Shown here: piece after piece, positions 35,237-44,620 of the stretch
Layout: each line of letters starts with the position of its first letter
How positions within the stretch are numbered: the first letter of the stretch is position 1
Assembly (NCBI GenBank): GCA_016280345.1
Contig: JAEEGN010000226.1
Location: forward strand, 1-49,646
DNA length: 49,646 bases
Source of the DNA: Selenomonadaceae bacterium
GTDB taxonomy: Bacteria; Bacillota; Negativicutes; Selenomonadales; Selenomonadaceae
Direction of reading: 5' to 3'
Position numbers and translations under genes: made by a program
Notes under the pieces: generated by a model
Told to the model about the DNA's origin: nothing
Database searches by the model: none
The model's input: the letters and a program-made list of their open reading frames with translations, nothing else

Positions 35237-35968
35237 ATGATCATATTTCCGGCGATTGACCTTCGGGGAGGAAACTGCGTCCGGCTGTTCAAGGGAGATT
35301 TCTCGCAGGAAACGGTCTTTTCCGACAAACCGGCGGAAATGGCGCGCCAGTGGGAAGCGATGGGGGCAAAGTATCTGCATCTCGTCGACCTGGACGGTGC
35401 CCTTTGCGGAAAAGCTGTTAACCGGGACGCGGTCAGGTCGATTCTGGCGGCGGTCCATATCCCGGCGGAGCTGGGCGGTGGCATCCGATCGATGGAACAG
35501 ATTGAAGCGGCGTTGGATATGGGCCTTGACCGGGTTATCCTGGGCTCGGCAGCAGTGCACGACCCGGACTTGGTCCAAGCCGCCTGCGCCCGTTTTGGAG
35601 CGCGTATTGTTGTAGGGATCGATGCCCGGGAAGGCATCGTCGCCATTCAGGGCTGGGAGCGCTCGGGTGGCGTAGCGGCGACGGAACTCGCGAAGCGGAT
35701 GGCCACGCTGGGCGTGAAAACGCTCATCTATACAGACATCGCCCGTGACGGAACGCTTTCAGGCGTCAACGTCGAGGCGACGGTCCGGCTGGCGAAAGAG
35801 AGCGGTCTTTCGGTCGTAGCCTCGGGCGGGGTAAGCTCACTTGATGATATCCGGCGCGTGAAGCAGCACGAAACGGACGGCTTAGCCGGTGTAATTGTCG
35901 GCAAGGCGCTATACGCCGGAACGGTCGATCTCAAAGCCGCTCTTGCAATTGCCGCCGCGGAGGACTAA
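35237..35968 (+). CDS. hisA: ProFAR isomerase HisA
   Basis: A 243-residue half-barrel-duplicated TIM barrel. It opens FPAIDLRGGNCVRLFKGDF, has catalytic Asp residues in the first IDLR and in YTDIARDGTLSG, and phosphate-binding glycines in ELGGGIR and VASGGVSS. It isomerises ProFAR to PRFAR. It follows hisH by 20 bases with GGGAGC as ribosome site. Confidence 0.97.
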   Translation: MIIFPAIDLRGGNCVRLFKGDFSQETVFSDKPAEMARQWEAMGAKYLHLVDLDGALCGKAVNRDAVRSILAAVHIPAELGGGIRSMEQIEAALDMGLDRVILGSAAVHDPDLVQAACARFGARIVVGIDAREGIVAIQGWERSGGVAATELAKRMATLGVKTLIYTDIARDGTLSGVNVEATVRLAKESGLSVVASGGVSSLDDIRRVKQHETDGLAGVIVGKALYAGTVDLKAALAIAAAED

Positions 35969-35969
35969 A

Positions 35970-36728
35970 ATGTACACAAAACGAATCATTCCTTGTCTTG
36001 ACGTCAAGGATGGCCGGGTGGTCAAAGGGACGAATTTCGTCGGCCTCCGTGACGCCGGCGACCCGGTCGAGCTGGCGGCCCGATACGATCAGGAACGGGC
36101 CGATGAACTGGTTTTCCTGGACATCACCGCCTCAAGCGAGAAGCGAGGCACGATGGTGAAACTCGCCTCCGACTGCGCCTCTAAGGTTTTCATTCCCTTC
36201 ACCATTGGCGGCGGCATTCGATCGGCGGAGGATATGCGTTCGCTCCTGAAGGCGGGCGCTGACAAGACTTCGCTGAATACCGCGGCAGTCAAAGATCCGA
36301 GCCTGTTGCAACAGGGGGCGGAAAAGTTCGGCCGGCAATGCGTCGTTCTGGCAGTAGACGCGCGCCGGGCCGGCGAAGACCGTTGGGAGGTCTATATCAA
36401 CGGCGGGCGAACGCCTACCGGCATTGATTGCCTGGAGTGGGTACAAAAAGGCGTATCGCTGGGCGCTGGGGAAATCCTCCTTACGAGCATGGATGCCGAC
36501 GGGACGAAGGACGGATACGACATCGAACTGACGCGCCGGGTCTCGGAGAGCGTGACGGTACCGGTCATTGCCTCCGGCGGGGCGGGACGCCTGGAGCATT
36601 TTTATGACGTTCTGACACTGGGAAAAGCTGACGCAGTCCTCGCGGCTTCTGTCTTTCATTACGGCCAGTTCACCGTTCGCCAGGTCAAGGAATACCTGAA
36701 ATCACGCGGAGTGGAGGTAAGGTTCTGA
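35970..36728 (+). CDS. hisF: Imidazole glycerol phosphate synthase, cyclase subunit HisF
   Basis: A 252-residue TIM barrel starting RIIPCLDVKDGRVVKGTNF, with DITASSEKRGTM, FTIGGGIRSAED, TSMDADGTKDGYD and IASGGAGRLEHF. Conserved Asp residues in CLDV and DADGTK are catalytic. It cyclises PRFAR with ammonia from HisH to give IGP and AICAR. It starts one base after the hisA stop; GGAGG lies upstream inside hisA. Its stop overlaps the hisIE start (TGATG). Confidence 0.97.
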   Translation: MYTKRIIPCLDVKDGRVVKGTNFVGLRDAGDPVELAARYDQERADELVFLDITASSEKRGTMVKLASDCASKVFIPFTIGGGIRSAEDMRSLLKAGADKTSLNTAAVKDPSLLQQGAEKFGRQCVVLAVDARRAGEDRWEVYINGGRTPTGIDCLEWVQKGVSLGAGEILLTSMDADGTKDGYDIELTRRVSESVTVPVIASGGAGRLEHFYDVLTLGKADAVLAASVFHYGQFTVRQVKEYLKSRGVEVRF

Positions 36729-37420
36729 TGGATATTTCAATGGTGAAGTTCGATGAAAAGGGATTGGTCCCCGCCATCATCCAGGAGGAAAACGGGCAGG
36801 TTCTCATGCTGGCTTACATGAACCGGGAATCTTTGGAAAAAACAATAGAGACCGGCTATACCTGGTTTTTCAGCCGCAGTCGACAACGACTCTGGAAAAA
36901 AGGCGAAACTTCCGGCAATACGCAAAAGGTAAAAGAGATACATTACGATTGCGACGGCGATACGCTCCTGGTGCGGGTCCATCAGACCGGCGTCGCCTGC
37001 CACACCGGTTCATATTCCTGCTTCAGTGGCCGGCGGCTGGGCGAGAATGAAAAGAGCGTGGCGGTCGTCAAGCCGGAACCGGAAAAATCTCTGGCGGTAC
37101 TGAACGAACTCTACGCTGTCATTCAGGACCGACGGCTGAATCCGGTGGAGGGCTCCTATACGAATTACCTGTTCGACAAAGGGCAGGATAAGATATTGAA
37201 GAAGGTGGGAGAGGAAGCGGCAGAGACGATCATCGCCTCAAAGAACATGAAGCGCGATGAGATTATCTACGAGATGAGCGATCTCTGGTATCACTGTCTG
37301 GTTCTTCTGGCCTTCCACAACGTCCTGCCGGACGCTCTGTTCAGCGAACTGATGAAGCGTCGCCAGGGCGGCTCCTATCACAAGTTCACCGGAAAGACCG
37401 GCGAACGTCCGGAGGACTGA
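36728..37420 (+). CDS. hisIE: Bifunctional phosphoribosyl-AMP cyclohydrolase / phosphoribosyl-ATP pyrophosphohydrolase HisIE
   Basis: This 230-residue fusion has HisI at residues 1-110, with SRQRLWKKGETSGNTQKV and the metal-binding Asp/Cys segment YDCDGDTLLV...GVACHTG. HisE occupies residues ~120-215, with KGQDKILKKVGEEAAETIIA and YEMSDLWYH. It performs the second and third steps of the pathway. With it the operon covers every step except histidinol-phosphate phosphatase. The nitroreductase gene begins 2 bases after its stop. Confidence 0.97.
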   Translation: MDISMVKFDEKGLVPAIIQEENGQVLMLAYMNRESLEKTIETGYTWFFSRSRQRLWKKGETSGNTQKVKEIHYDCDGDTLLVRVHQTGVACHTGSYSCFSGRRLGENEKSVAVVKPEPEKSLAVLNELYAVIQDRRLNPVEGSYTNYLFDKGQDKILKKVGEEAAETIIASKNMKRDEIIYEMSDLWYHCLVLLAFHNVLPDALFSELMKRRQGGSYHKFTGKTGERPED

Positions 37421-37422
37421 CC

Positions 37423-38160
37423 ATGAAAGATATGGATCTGCTGCGGGAGATGCTGACTTCGTCGGCCATGACGCCGGAGACGCCACGAGGGCAAGCGGCG
37501 CCTGTGCCACCGGAAAAACCCGTGCCACCGGACGCTACGCTCATTTCTTTGCCGGAGCCAGGGCTGTTGCCGGATATCCAGGTGAATTTCCTGGAAATGG
37601 TCGAACTTCGTGCCTCCATCCGCATTTACAGGGATAAAGCGGTTTCCCTCAAGGATTTGTCGTTTCTTCTCTGGTGTACGCAAGGTGTTAAAATGGCGAT
37701 GCCGTCCGGTGTGACCATGCGGAACGTCCCCTCGGCCGGGGCTTGCCACGCCTTCTCAACATATCTGCTGCTTCAGCGGATTGAGGGATTGACGCCGGGA
37801 CTTTACCGATTCCTGCCGCTGGAGCACGCCTTATATCCCGTACGTACCGGAGCGGAGGTCGTCACATCATTCCTGCCGGCCTTTCCCGCTACAGCCATGG
37901 TGGAGAAATGTGCTGCCGTCTTCCTTTGGTGCGCTGATTTCTCCCGAATGTCCGGCAAGTACGGTGCCCGGTCGCTGCGGTACCTCTTCCTCGATGCCGG
38001 TCATATCTGTCAGAATCTCTACCTCGCGGCCCAGGCCCTGCGGATCGGCGTTTGCGCTGTGGGCGCGTTCTATGACCAGGCGCTGAACAACGCTCTGGCA
38101 TTGGACGGGGAGAATGATTTTGTGGCCTATGCTGCTACAATCGGCTGGCCAGAGACCTGA
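37423..38160 (+). CDS. SagB-like nitroreductase-family FMN oxidoreductase
   Basis: This 245-residue protein matches the SagB/ThcOx branch of nitroreductases. The FMN-binding Arg pattern is in ELRASIRIYRDK (residues ~65-76), followed by LSFLLWCTQGVK, the family motif RNVPSAGACHAFSTYLLL and a C-terminal GVCAVGAFYD. An N-terminal ~55-residue Pro-rich extension is unusual. Such enzymes oxidise azolines in some RiPPs, but most stand-alone copies have unknown substrates. It has GGAGG upstream and is two bases behind hisIE, so it belongs to the his operon. No YcaO cyclodehydratase is present, which argues against azoline chemistry. Confidence 0.85.
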   Translation: MKDMDLLREMLTSSAMTPETPRGQAAPVPPEKPVPPDATLISLPEPGLLPDIQVNFLEMVELRASIRIYRDKAVSLKDLSFLLWCTQGVKMAMPSGVTMRNVPSAGACHAFSTYLLLQRIEGLTPGLYRFLPLEHALYPVRTGAEVVTSFLPAFPATAMVEKCAAVFLWCADFSRMSGKYGARSLRYLFLDAGHICQNLYLAAQALRIGVCAVGAFYDQALNNALALDGENDFVAYAATIGWPET

Positions 38161-38193
38161 ACCGGTCAGCGAATAAATCCAAATCAGCGAGAA

Positions 38194-38230
38194 AAGCCAG
38201 TTTGCTCTCTTTCGGGCAGGCTGGTTTTTT
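38194..38230. terminator. Terminator after the his operon
   Basis: Arms CCAGTTTGC (38197-38205) and GCAGGCTGG (38216-38224, two G-U pairs) followed by six T on the plus strand. On the minus strand the hairpin ends in TTTTC and could also serve the short reverse-strand frame ending at 38230. Confidence 0.85.
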
Positions 38231-38502
38231 CATTCATCCGGAAAGAACTCCTCCTCCCAAAGCCCATCAGTTAAGTATTTTTTGAGGAACAGCAGCAAAT
38301 CAACCGGTTTTAGCGAAGTATAACAAGAATAGTTCGTATTATGATAATGGATTTTTAGCATCCGGCCTGCGGCGGAAGAGGCGTACATAGAAATTCCCAC
38401 CGGGGTATCCGCTGACGAGATCATAATGACAAGCGGTACGGGGGCGTTGACGGAATGGGCGCATGTCGAAATCACAATCGACTCATGGAGAGAGGGGAAC
38501 AA
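38230..38502 (-). pseudogene. Possible gene fragment, unidentified
   Basis: A 90-codon minus-strand frame ends just before the terminator hairpin. Its last ~60 residues (GRMLKIHYHNTNYSCYTSLK, DLLLFLKKYLTDGLWEEE) look protein-like and ATG/SD evidence is lacking: the only full-length start is TTG, and ATG 38424 has no ribosome site. It may be the 3' end of a gene whose 5' part was replaced when the peptide-export locus arrived. I recognise no family. A chance frame is the alternative. No convincing promoter for the downstream export genes was found in this stretch either. Confidence 0.3.
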
Positions 38503-38507
38503 ACGCC

Positions 38508-39461
38508 ATGAACGACAACTATTTCAATCAGGCGGCTCTCAACAAGATGCGTTCCCCGGAAAAACTCGATACGATGATCCGGATTACCGACCCGGTAAGC
38601 TGGATGGGTATGGCGTCTGTCACACTGCTCTGCTTCGCCATCGTACTTTGGTCGTTTTATGGTTCTTTTACGGAAAAAGCGGAAGGACGTGGCCTGATTC
38701 TGGATTCCGCCGGCGTCGTTAACGTGACGCATTCGGTCTCGGGAAAGATCACCGGAATTTTGGTTCATACGGGGGACAAGGTACATAAAGGACAGCTCAT
38801 CGCCCACATGGATCAGCCGGAACAATCGGCTGACACACGGATGGCGCAGTACGGAACGGAACTGGCAACGAATGACCGTGACGTAATGGGACGTGTTTAC
38901 CAGTACGACGCGAAGCGGCACCAGCAGGCGGCACGAGAGAATATTTACTGTGCGTATGACGGCGTAGTAGACGAGGTGATGGCTGCCGCCGGGGAAATTC
39001 TACAGGCAGGCAGTCCGATCTGTTCGGTGCGTTTAACGCAGAACCGTGATGATTTGACGGGCGTTTTCTATATTCCCGTGGATAAGGGCAAGCGCGTGGA
39101 ACCGGGGATGACAATCCAACTCGCCCCGAACGGTGTTGACGTAACGCAAACGGGCAGTTTGATCGGCGTAGTAAAAAGCGTGTCGCAATATCCGATTTCC
39201 GCCGAAGGCATACGAAAAGGGCTTGGCAACGCGCAACTTGCGCAATATGTGCTGACGCAGGACGGCGGTGCGGCGGTCGAGGTAAAATTCGACCTCGTGA
39301 AAGACGCCAGCTCGGATTCGGGCTACCTCTGGACCTCTGTCGTGGGGAAACATCGGCCGGTCACTGCGGGCAGTTTCTGCACCGGTTCCATCGTAATTGA
39401 GAGGGAACCGCCAATTGAGAAGGCATTCTATAAGATCAGCCAATGGCTGAGGAGCCGATAG
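38508..39461 (+). CDS. NHLP-system secretion adaptor, HlyD family
   Basis: The 317-residue protein has one N-terminal transmembrane helix (VSWMGMASVTLLCFAIVLWSF) and a biotinyl-lipoyl-like hairpin split by a short coiled segment: VSGKITGILVHTGDKVHKGQLIAHMD and later ENIYCAYDGVVDEVMAAAGEILQAG. This is the layout of HlyD-like adaptors paired with NHLP (nitrile-hydratase-leader-peptide) ABC exporters. It bridges the inner-membrane exporter toward the cell surface. ATG 38508 has AGAGGGG upstream. It is the first gene of the peptide-export operon and lies 3 bases before the peptidase-ABC gene. Confidence 0.88.
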   Translation: MNDNYFNQAALNKMRSPEKLDTMIRITDPVSWMGMASVTLLCFAIVLWSFYGSFTEKAEGRGLILDSAGVVNVTHSVSGKITGILVHTGDKVHKGQLIAHMDQPEQSADTRMAQYGTELATNDRDVMGRVYQYDAKRHQQAARENIYCAYDGVVDEVMAAAGEILQAGSPICSVRLTQNRDDLTGVFYIPVDKGKRVEPGMTIQLAPNGVDVTQTGSLIGVVKSVSQYPISAEGIRKGLGNAQLAQYVLTQDGGAAVEVKFDLVKDASSDSGYLWTSVVGKHRPVTAGSFCTGSIVIEREPPIEKAFYKISQWLRSR

Positions 39462-39464
39462 CCT

Positions 39465-41684
39465 ATGGAATTCAAAGAAAAACTCCGGCAGTTCCTCTTC
39501 GGCCGGCAACGTGTGAAAACACCGACCGTCCTCCAGATGGAAGCGACGGAATGTGGAGCGGCTTCGCTTTCCATGGTGCTTGCCTATTACGGGAAATGGC
39601 TTCCCCTTGAGGTTTTGCGGCAGGAATGCGGCGTTACCCGTGATGGCGTGAACGCGAAGAACATTCTCCGCGCCGCGCGGCGGTTCGGCTGTGTAGCGAA
39701 AGGCTTTGCCGGTCGCCCCTACGTCCTTCGGGAGAAGGAATTTCCCCTGATTCTTTTTTGGGAGTTCAACCATTTCGTTGTCATGGAAGGAATCGAGGGT
39801 AACACGGTCTTTTTGAACGACCCGGCGTTGGGCCGGCGTAAGGTGACATGGGAGGACTTCCTCACTTCCTACACAGGTATCTATTTGAAAATCGTACCGG
39901 GAGAGGGATTCCGGCCTTCGGGACGGCAGTTCAGCGTCATGCAGGCGATGGTGGAAAAACTCGCCACCGATAAATGGGCAGTACTTTTCCTGGTAATCCT
40001 CGGACTTTGCATGATCATACCCGGGCTTGCCGTTCCGGTGATGAACCAGATCTTCATCGACGATGTCTTCTCGCTGAAGCATCCTGATTGGACCCAGAAA
40101 CTGCTATTCGCGATGGCTTCGGCGGCGGTGCTTGTCGGTGTCATGAGCGCGATGCGGGCTGCGGCACTGACCTATTGGAAGAGGAAACTGACGTTGTCGG
40201 ACTCTTCGTCGTTCTTCTGGCATGTTCTGCGTCTGCCCGTGGCTTTTTTCCAACAGCGGTACGCGGCAGATGTGGCTTCCCGTATCCAGTTCAACGAGGC
40301 GAATGCCGAAGTACTTTCCAACCAAGGAGCTACCGCCGTTCTCGACCTTTTCATCGCGCTGTTCTACCTCGGTCTCCTGATTCAGTACAGCGTTCCGCTG
40401 ACGCTGGTTGGCGTCTCTGTCAGCGTCGTCAACCTCTTGGTGCTTCTCTATATGCGGCGGAATATGACCGACCTCACAATGCGGATTCAGCAGGAAAAAG
40501 GCAAGGAATTTGGCGTCCTGATGGCTGGCATCATGATGATTGAAAGCATCAAAGCGACCGGCAGCGAGGACGAGCTTTTCGCAAAATGGGCCGGTTACTC
40601 CGGGAAAGTAATTGTTGCGAATCAGGAAATGCAGATTTGGTCGCTGAAAGTTCGACTCCTGCCTACGCTTTTGGCAGGTCTTTCGGGGGCGTTGGTCATG
40701 ACAGTAGGCGGCTTTTCCATCATGGAAGGAGCGATGACCGCCGGTGTCTATACGGCGGTGAACAGCCTGATCGAGAAGTTCCATGAACCGATGCAAAAGC
40801 TCTTGACTTTCAGCGATACGATCCGAACGGCAGAAATGCAGATGCAGCGCCTTGACGACGTGCGGCAATATAAAACAGACATCCTGAACTATCCCGATGA
40901 GACACAAACAATCACATTTAAAGGTGACCGCTTATCCGGCGAGATAACCATGAAAGATGTAAACTTCGGCTACAGTCCATTGGAACCGCCGCTCCTGGAG
41001 AATTTCCAACTCCATCTGGAGCCGGGGCGCTGGGCCGCCATCGTGGGCGCGTCGGGCAGTGGAAAATCGACGCTGGCAAAGCTCGTTGCCGGATTTTATG
41101 AGGAATGGTCGGGAGAAATTCTCTTCGATGGTGTGAAACGGCGTGAAATCCCCCGCCCGGTTATCGTCAATTCACTGGCCTCGGTAGATCAGGACGTTTT
41201 CCAAATCTCCGGGACGGTGCGAGAAAACATCTCGCTGTTCGACAGCTCCGTGCCAAAGGATGACATTATGCAGGCAGCGCAGGACGCCTGCATCGAAGAC
41301 GATATCCTGCGGCTCCCTGGCGGCTATGAAGCAGTGGTCTCTGAGGGCGGGCTGAATTTCAGCGGCGGCCAAAGGCAGCGGTTGGAGCTAGCCCGGGCAC
41401 TGGCAGGCAATCCATCCATCCTGATCCTCGACGAAGCGACCAGTGCCATTGACCCGATGACGGAACAGAAGTGCCTCGAAAACCTGCGACGGCGCGGTTG
41501 TACCTGCCTGTTTGTCGCTCATCGTCTGTCAACCATCCGCGACGCGGATGAAATCATCGTCCTGGAAAAAGGTAAGGTGGCAGAACGTGGCACGCATCGC
41601 GAACTGATGCAGAATAACGGCCCTTACTGCAGGTTGATTGAGGAAAACATGAACGAGGAAAAGGGTGACGAATCGCTGGATTAA
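39465..41684 (+). CDS. NHLP-family peptide exporter: C39 peptidase / permease / ATPase
   Basis: A 739-residue three-domain protein. The N-terminal C39 peptidase (residues ~15-145) has catalytic Cys in MEATECGAASLSMVL, His in FNHFVVMEG and Asp in FLNDPALG. Permease helices occupy ~165-440. The ATPase has Walker A GASGSGKST (~528), signature FSGGQRQRLELARAL and Walker B LILDEATSAID. Such exporters cut a leader after a Gly-Gly type motif while exporting the core peptide. That agrees with the AAGG motif in the decayed precursor at 47,839-47,985. GAGGAG precedes ATG 39465. Confidence 0.93.
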   Translation: MEFKEKLRQFLFGRQRVKTPTVLQMEATECGAASLSMVLAYYGKWLPLEVLRQECGVTRDGVNAKNILRAARRFGCVAKGFAGRPYVLREKEFPLILFWEFNHFVVMEGIEGNTVFLNDPALGRRKVTWEDFLTSYTGIYLKIVPGEGFRPSGRQFSVMQAMVEKLATDKWAVLFLVILGLCMIIPGLAVPVMNQIFIDDVFSLKHPDWTQKLLFAMASAAVLVGVMSAMRAAALTYWKRKLTLSDSSSFFWHVLRLPVAFFQQRYAADVASRIQFNEANAEVLSNQGATAVLDLFIALFYLGLLIQYSVPLTLVGVSVSVVNLLVLLYMRRNMTDLTMRIQQEKGKEFGVLMAGIMMIESIKATGSEDELFAKWAGYSGKVIVANQEMQIWSLKVRLLPTLLAGLSGALVMTVGGFSIMEGAMTAGVYTAVNSLIEKFHEPMQKLLTFSDTIRTAEMQMQRLDDVRQYKTDILNYPDETQTITFKGDRLSGEITMKDVNFGYSPLEPPLLENFQLHLEPGRWAAIVGASGSGKSTLAKLVAGFYEEWSGEILFDGVKRREIPRPVIVNSLASVDQDVFQISGTVRENISLFDSSVPKDDIMQAAQDACIEDDILRLPGGYEAVVSEGGLNFSGGQRQRLELARALAGNPSILILDEATSAIDPMTEQKCLENLRRRGCTCLFVAHRLSTIRDADEIIVLEKGKVAERGTHRELMQNNGPYCRLIEENMNEEKGDESLD

Positions 41685-41729
41685 CGGCTCTTTACGCCGC
41701 CGGCGCAAAACCAAGATATATTTTTTCAT

Positions 41730-41758
41730 CTCCCGGTTTCAATTCTTGAATCCGGGAG
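41730..41758 (+). promoter_or_regulatory. Hairpin between the two exporter ABC genes
   Basis: Arms CTCCCGG (41730-41736) and CCGGGAG (41752-41758) with an inner TCAA/TTGA pair. It has no T-run after it, so it may stabilise or partly terminate the message between the ABC genes. Confidence 0.45.
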
Positions 41759-41812
41759 TGGTATTCGAATGCGGTTCCGTTTTTCCGCCACGACAGGAAG
41801 GAAGGACGCGCT

Positions 41813-44566
41813 ATGAAGCTTGCTGCCGGGGAACGGTTCCGGCTACCGGACGATAAAACATATATCAAAATTGTGGCGGGCCAGGCGGAAGCCTATGCGG
41901 TCACGAGGCAAAAAATCTCTTACCGCCAGATATTCTTGAAGGAATTGCCGGTCGGGGAAGCAGCTTTTCCGCCGATGGACGAATTTGATCAGATCGATAT
42001 CCTGGTTTACGCTGTCGAGGATTCCGAGATTGAGCTACAATCGCTTGCTGAAGCGGATCCCGTCATTCTGGCGCCGCTCATGAAGCAGTGGTTCGGGCGG
42101 CTTGTCGCTCTGCCATGGCTCAGCCTTTTAGCTGATCGTGGCGACGATGTGCTGAAGACATGGGCGGACGGTTCTGTCCTGAACAGCCGGGAGACGGACC
42201 TGGCGACGTTGCTGAATGCGTTTGCGGAGAATGAAGGCATTTTCGCTATGTTACTCGGCGTGCGATTCTCGTCGCAGGACAAGCGTCTCTCAACACGTAT
42301 GGAAAGTCGCGCCCGGCAACAAAGCCGTCTTGTGGACGAAACCATCGCAGCATTGCTGGAAGAAAAGGACGCCATAGAAGGCAGTTTTTCCGCGATGGGT
42401 GATGAAGCAGGCACTGGAAGCAAACGGGCCGAAGAGGCCGCGTTTCTCACACGCTGTGTCGCACAGGCTTTGAATATGCCGTTCCGGAATCTGCACATCA
42501 CAACGGATATGGCGAAAAAACATAATTCCCTCGCTTTGCTTCGGCGCTTTGTCCAGAAGTGCGGCATGCAGCTTCGGTCTGTCACCCTCGATCCGGGTTG
42601 GCAGACCGGAGATAGCGGCGTCATGCTTGGCTCCTTCATCGCCGACGACAATGAGAAAGAACTGGCCGCGCTGATACCCGATTCGCCAAAACACTATCGT
42701 CTCGTAACGCAATCGTATCCCGAGGGCATCCCACTCACGGACGAAGTCGCCGCGAGAATCGACCGGGAGGCGTTTCTCTGCTATCCGGGCCTTCCTGCGC
42801 GAAAGCTCTCGCTGGGGGATCTCCTTCGTTTCTTTTTCCGGCAAAGCTGGACGACGGATTGGAAAACAATCGCCATCGCCAGTTTCGTCACGGGATTGAT
42901 TCCGCTGATTACGCCCATTGTCACCGAGACGGTCTTCAAGGACATCATCCCGATCCTTGACCGGAAGGGTCTTGCCACTGTCACGCAAGTCATGATGGTG
43001 GCGGGTTTTACCACGGCAGCGCTAACCACCACGCGATCAGTTGCGTTCCTGCGCCTGTCCTCGGCGTGCGGAAAAACGCTACAGGCCGCTTTGATCATCC
43101 GTCTCTTTTCCCTGCCGGCGAAATTCTTCCGCCGCTTCCAGTCTGGCGACCTTGCCAACCGCTTGATGGGCTTCGAGGCGATCACGCTCCTCCTGTCGGA
43201 GAATGTCTTCGGGGGCATCTTCAACCTGGTGTTTTCCTTCTGGAGTCTCGGGCTGATGCTTTATTACAGCTTGAAGCTTACAGCAACGGCGCTGGGGATA
43301 TGGCTCATTTACCTCATTATCAGCGGCTTCATCATCAGCCGCCTTGTCCGCTCCCAACGGAAAATGACCGAGGCGAAAAACAAGACCGCCGGTATTTTGC
43401 AGCAGATTTTCACAGGACTTCAGAAATTCCGTGTAAAGGGAGCGGAGGAACAGGCCTACCATCTTTGGGGGGAAAAGTTCGCCGAGGAATGGAGATGGAA
43501 TTTCAGCGTTCGCTGGCTCACGAACTATAATACCGTCATCACCGCCGTCCAGCCGATCCTGCTGGCGCTGGCGCTATACTACGTCGGACTGAAGGAGCTT
43601 GCCGAAAACCCGGCAACGGGCGAAGCCGCAACGATACTCTCAGAAACGTTCAGCCCGGCGGAGCCTCTGACAGTCGCTAAATTCATCGCGTTCCAGGCGG
43701 CATACTCCGCATTCAACGTGTCCCTGAACGCCGTCATGCCAATCTTGGAACAGTTTGCCGCCGTCCGGCCGCTGTTCGAGAATCTTCAGCCTATCCTCGA
43801 CACGGAGCCGGAAGCCGCTGAAGAAAAAAAAGAAGCCGGCTTGCTCTCCGGGACAATTGAGGCAAGGCATCTGACCTTTTCCTATGGTGAGGGATTGCCG
43901 GAGGTGCTGCATGACGTGAGCTTCCGCGTAGCGGCGGGAGAGCATCTGGCCATTGTCGGACCGTCCGGCTGCGGCAAATCCACGCTTGTGCGGTTACTCC
44001 TCGGCTTTGAATCGCCGGCCAGTGGTGCCGTCTATTACGACGGGCAGGACCTGGCCGACCTCGACCTTCCCTCCGTGCGCTCTCAGATGGGCGTGGTGTT
44101 GCAAAACGGCCAACTGATGACCGGAGACATCTATCGGAATATCGCCGGGACCAGCGACCTGACGCTGGACGATGCCTGGGCGGCAGCGGAAGCGGCTGGC
44201 GTCGCCAACGACATCCGCGAAATGCCAATGCAGATGCAGACGGTCATCAGCGAAGGCAGCACGAACATTTCCGGTGGTCAGCGGCAGCGCATCCTGATTG
44301 CCAGAGCGCTTGCCATGAAGCCCTCTATCATCATCTGTGACGAGGCGACCAGCGCCCTGGACAACCGTACCCAATCCATCGTAACCGCCAGTCTCGACCA
44401 GCTGAAAGTGACACGTGTTGTCATTGCACACCGTCTCTCGACCATCCGTCACGCTGACCGCATTCTTGTCCTCAATGAAGGCCGTATCGAAGAGATTGGA
44501 ACGTTTGACGAACTGATCGCGAAGGATGGTCTCTTCGCATCGTTTGTCAAACGGCAAGTAGCGTAG
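41813..44566 (+). CDS. NHLP-family second ABC exporter with long N-terminal domain
   Basis: A 917-residue protein typical of the second NHLP ABC component. The first ~320 residues form a soluble region: a cyclic-nucleotide-binding-like beta segment (FRLPDDKTYIKIVAGQAEAYAV) and a helical part. Permease helices follow at ~345-600 (IAIASFVTGLIPLITPIV, LGIWLIYLIISGFIISRLV). The ATPase at ~690-917 has GPSGCGKST, ISGGQRQRILIARAL and IICDEATSALD. It lacks a C39 domain, so it probably works as the partner of the peptidase-ABC protein. AGGAAGGAAGG lies upstream of ATG 41813; the gap to the previous gene is 128 bases with a hairpin. Confidence 0.9.
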   Translation: MKLAAGERFRLPDDKTYIKIVAGQAEAYAVTRQKISYRQIFLKELPVGEAAFPPMDEFDQIDILVYAVEDSEIELQSLAEADPVILAPLMKQWFGRLVALPWLSLLADRGDDVLKTWADGSVLNSRETDLATLLNAFAENEGIFAMLLGVRFSSQDKRLSTRMESRARQQSRLVDETIAALLEEKDAIEGSFSAMGDEAGTGSKRAEEAAFLTRCVAQALNMPFRNLHITTDMAKKHNSLALLRRFVQKCGMQLRSVTLDPGWQTGDSGVMLGSFIADDNEKELAALIPDSPKHYRLVTQSYPEGIPLTDEVAARIDREAFLCYPGLPARKLSLGDLLRFFFRQSWTTDWKTIAIASFVTGLIPLITPIVTETVFKDIIPILDRKGLATVTQVMMVAGFTTAALTTTRSVAFLRLSSACGKTLQAALIIRLFSLPAKFFRRFQSGDLANRLMGFEAITLLLSENVFGGIFNLVFSFWSLGLMLYYSLKLTATALGIWLIYLIISGFIISRLVRSQRKMTEAKNKTAGILQQIFTGLQKFRVKGAEEQAYHLWGEKFAEEWRWNFSVRWLTNYNTVITAVQPILLALALYYVGLKELAENPATGEAATILSETFSPAEPLTVAKFIAFQAAYSAFNVSLNAVMPILEQFAAVRPLFENLQPILDTEPEAAEEKKEAGLLSGTIEARHLTFSYGEGLPEVLHDVSFRVAAGEHLAIVGPSGCGKSTLVRLLLGFESPASGAVYYDGQDLADLDLPSVRSQMGVVLQNGQLMTGDIYRNIAGTSDLTLDDAWAAAEAAGVANDIREMPMQMQTVISEGSTNISGGQRQRILIARALAMKPSIIICDEATSALDNRTQSIVTASLDQLKVTRVVIAHRLSTIRHADRILVLNEGRIEEIGTFDELIAKDGLFASFVKRQVA

Positions 44567-44620
44567 TCAGCGAATCGCGAAGCCACGTAAAACCAATTCT
44601 GCCCGAAAGGCGATGGTACG

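Noticed and set aside
37423..38160. SagB-like protein as an azoline dehydrogenase of the RiPP locus
   Set aside because: No YcaO cyclodehydratase is present, a terminator separates it from the locus, and it is coupled to hisIE.
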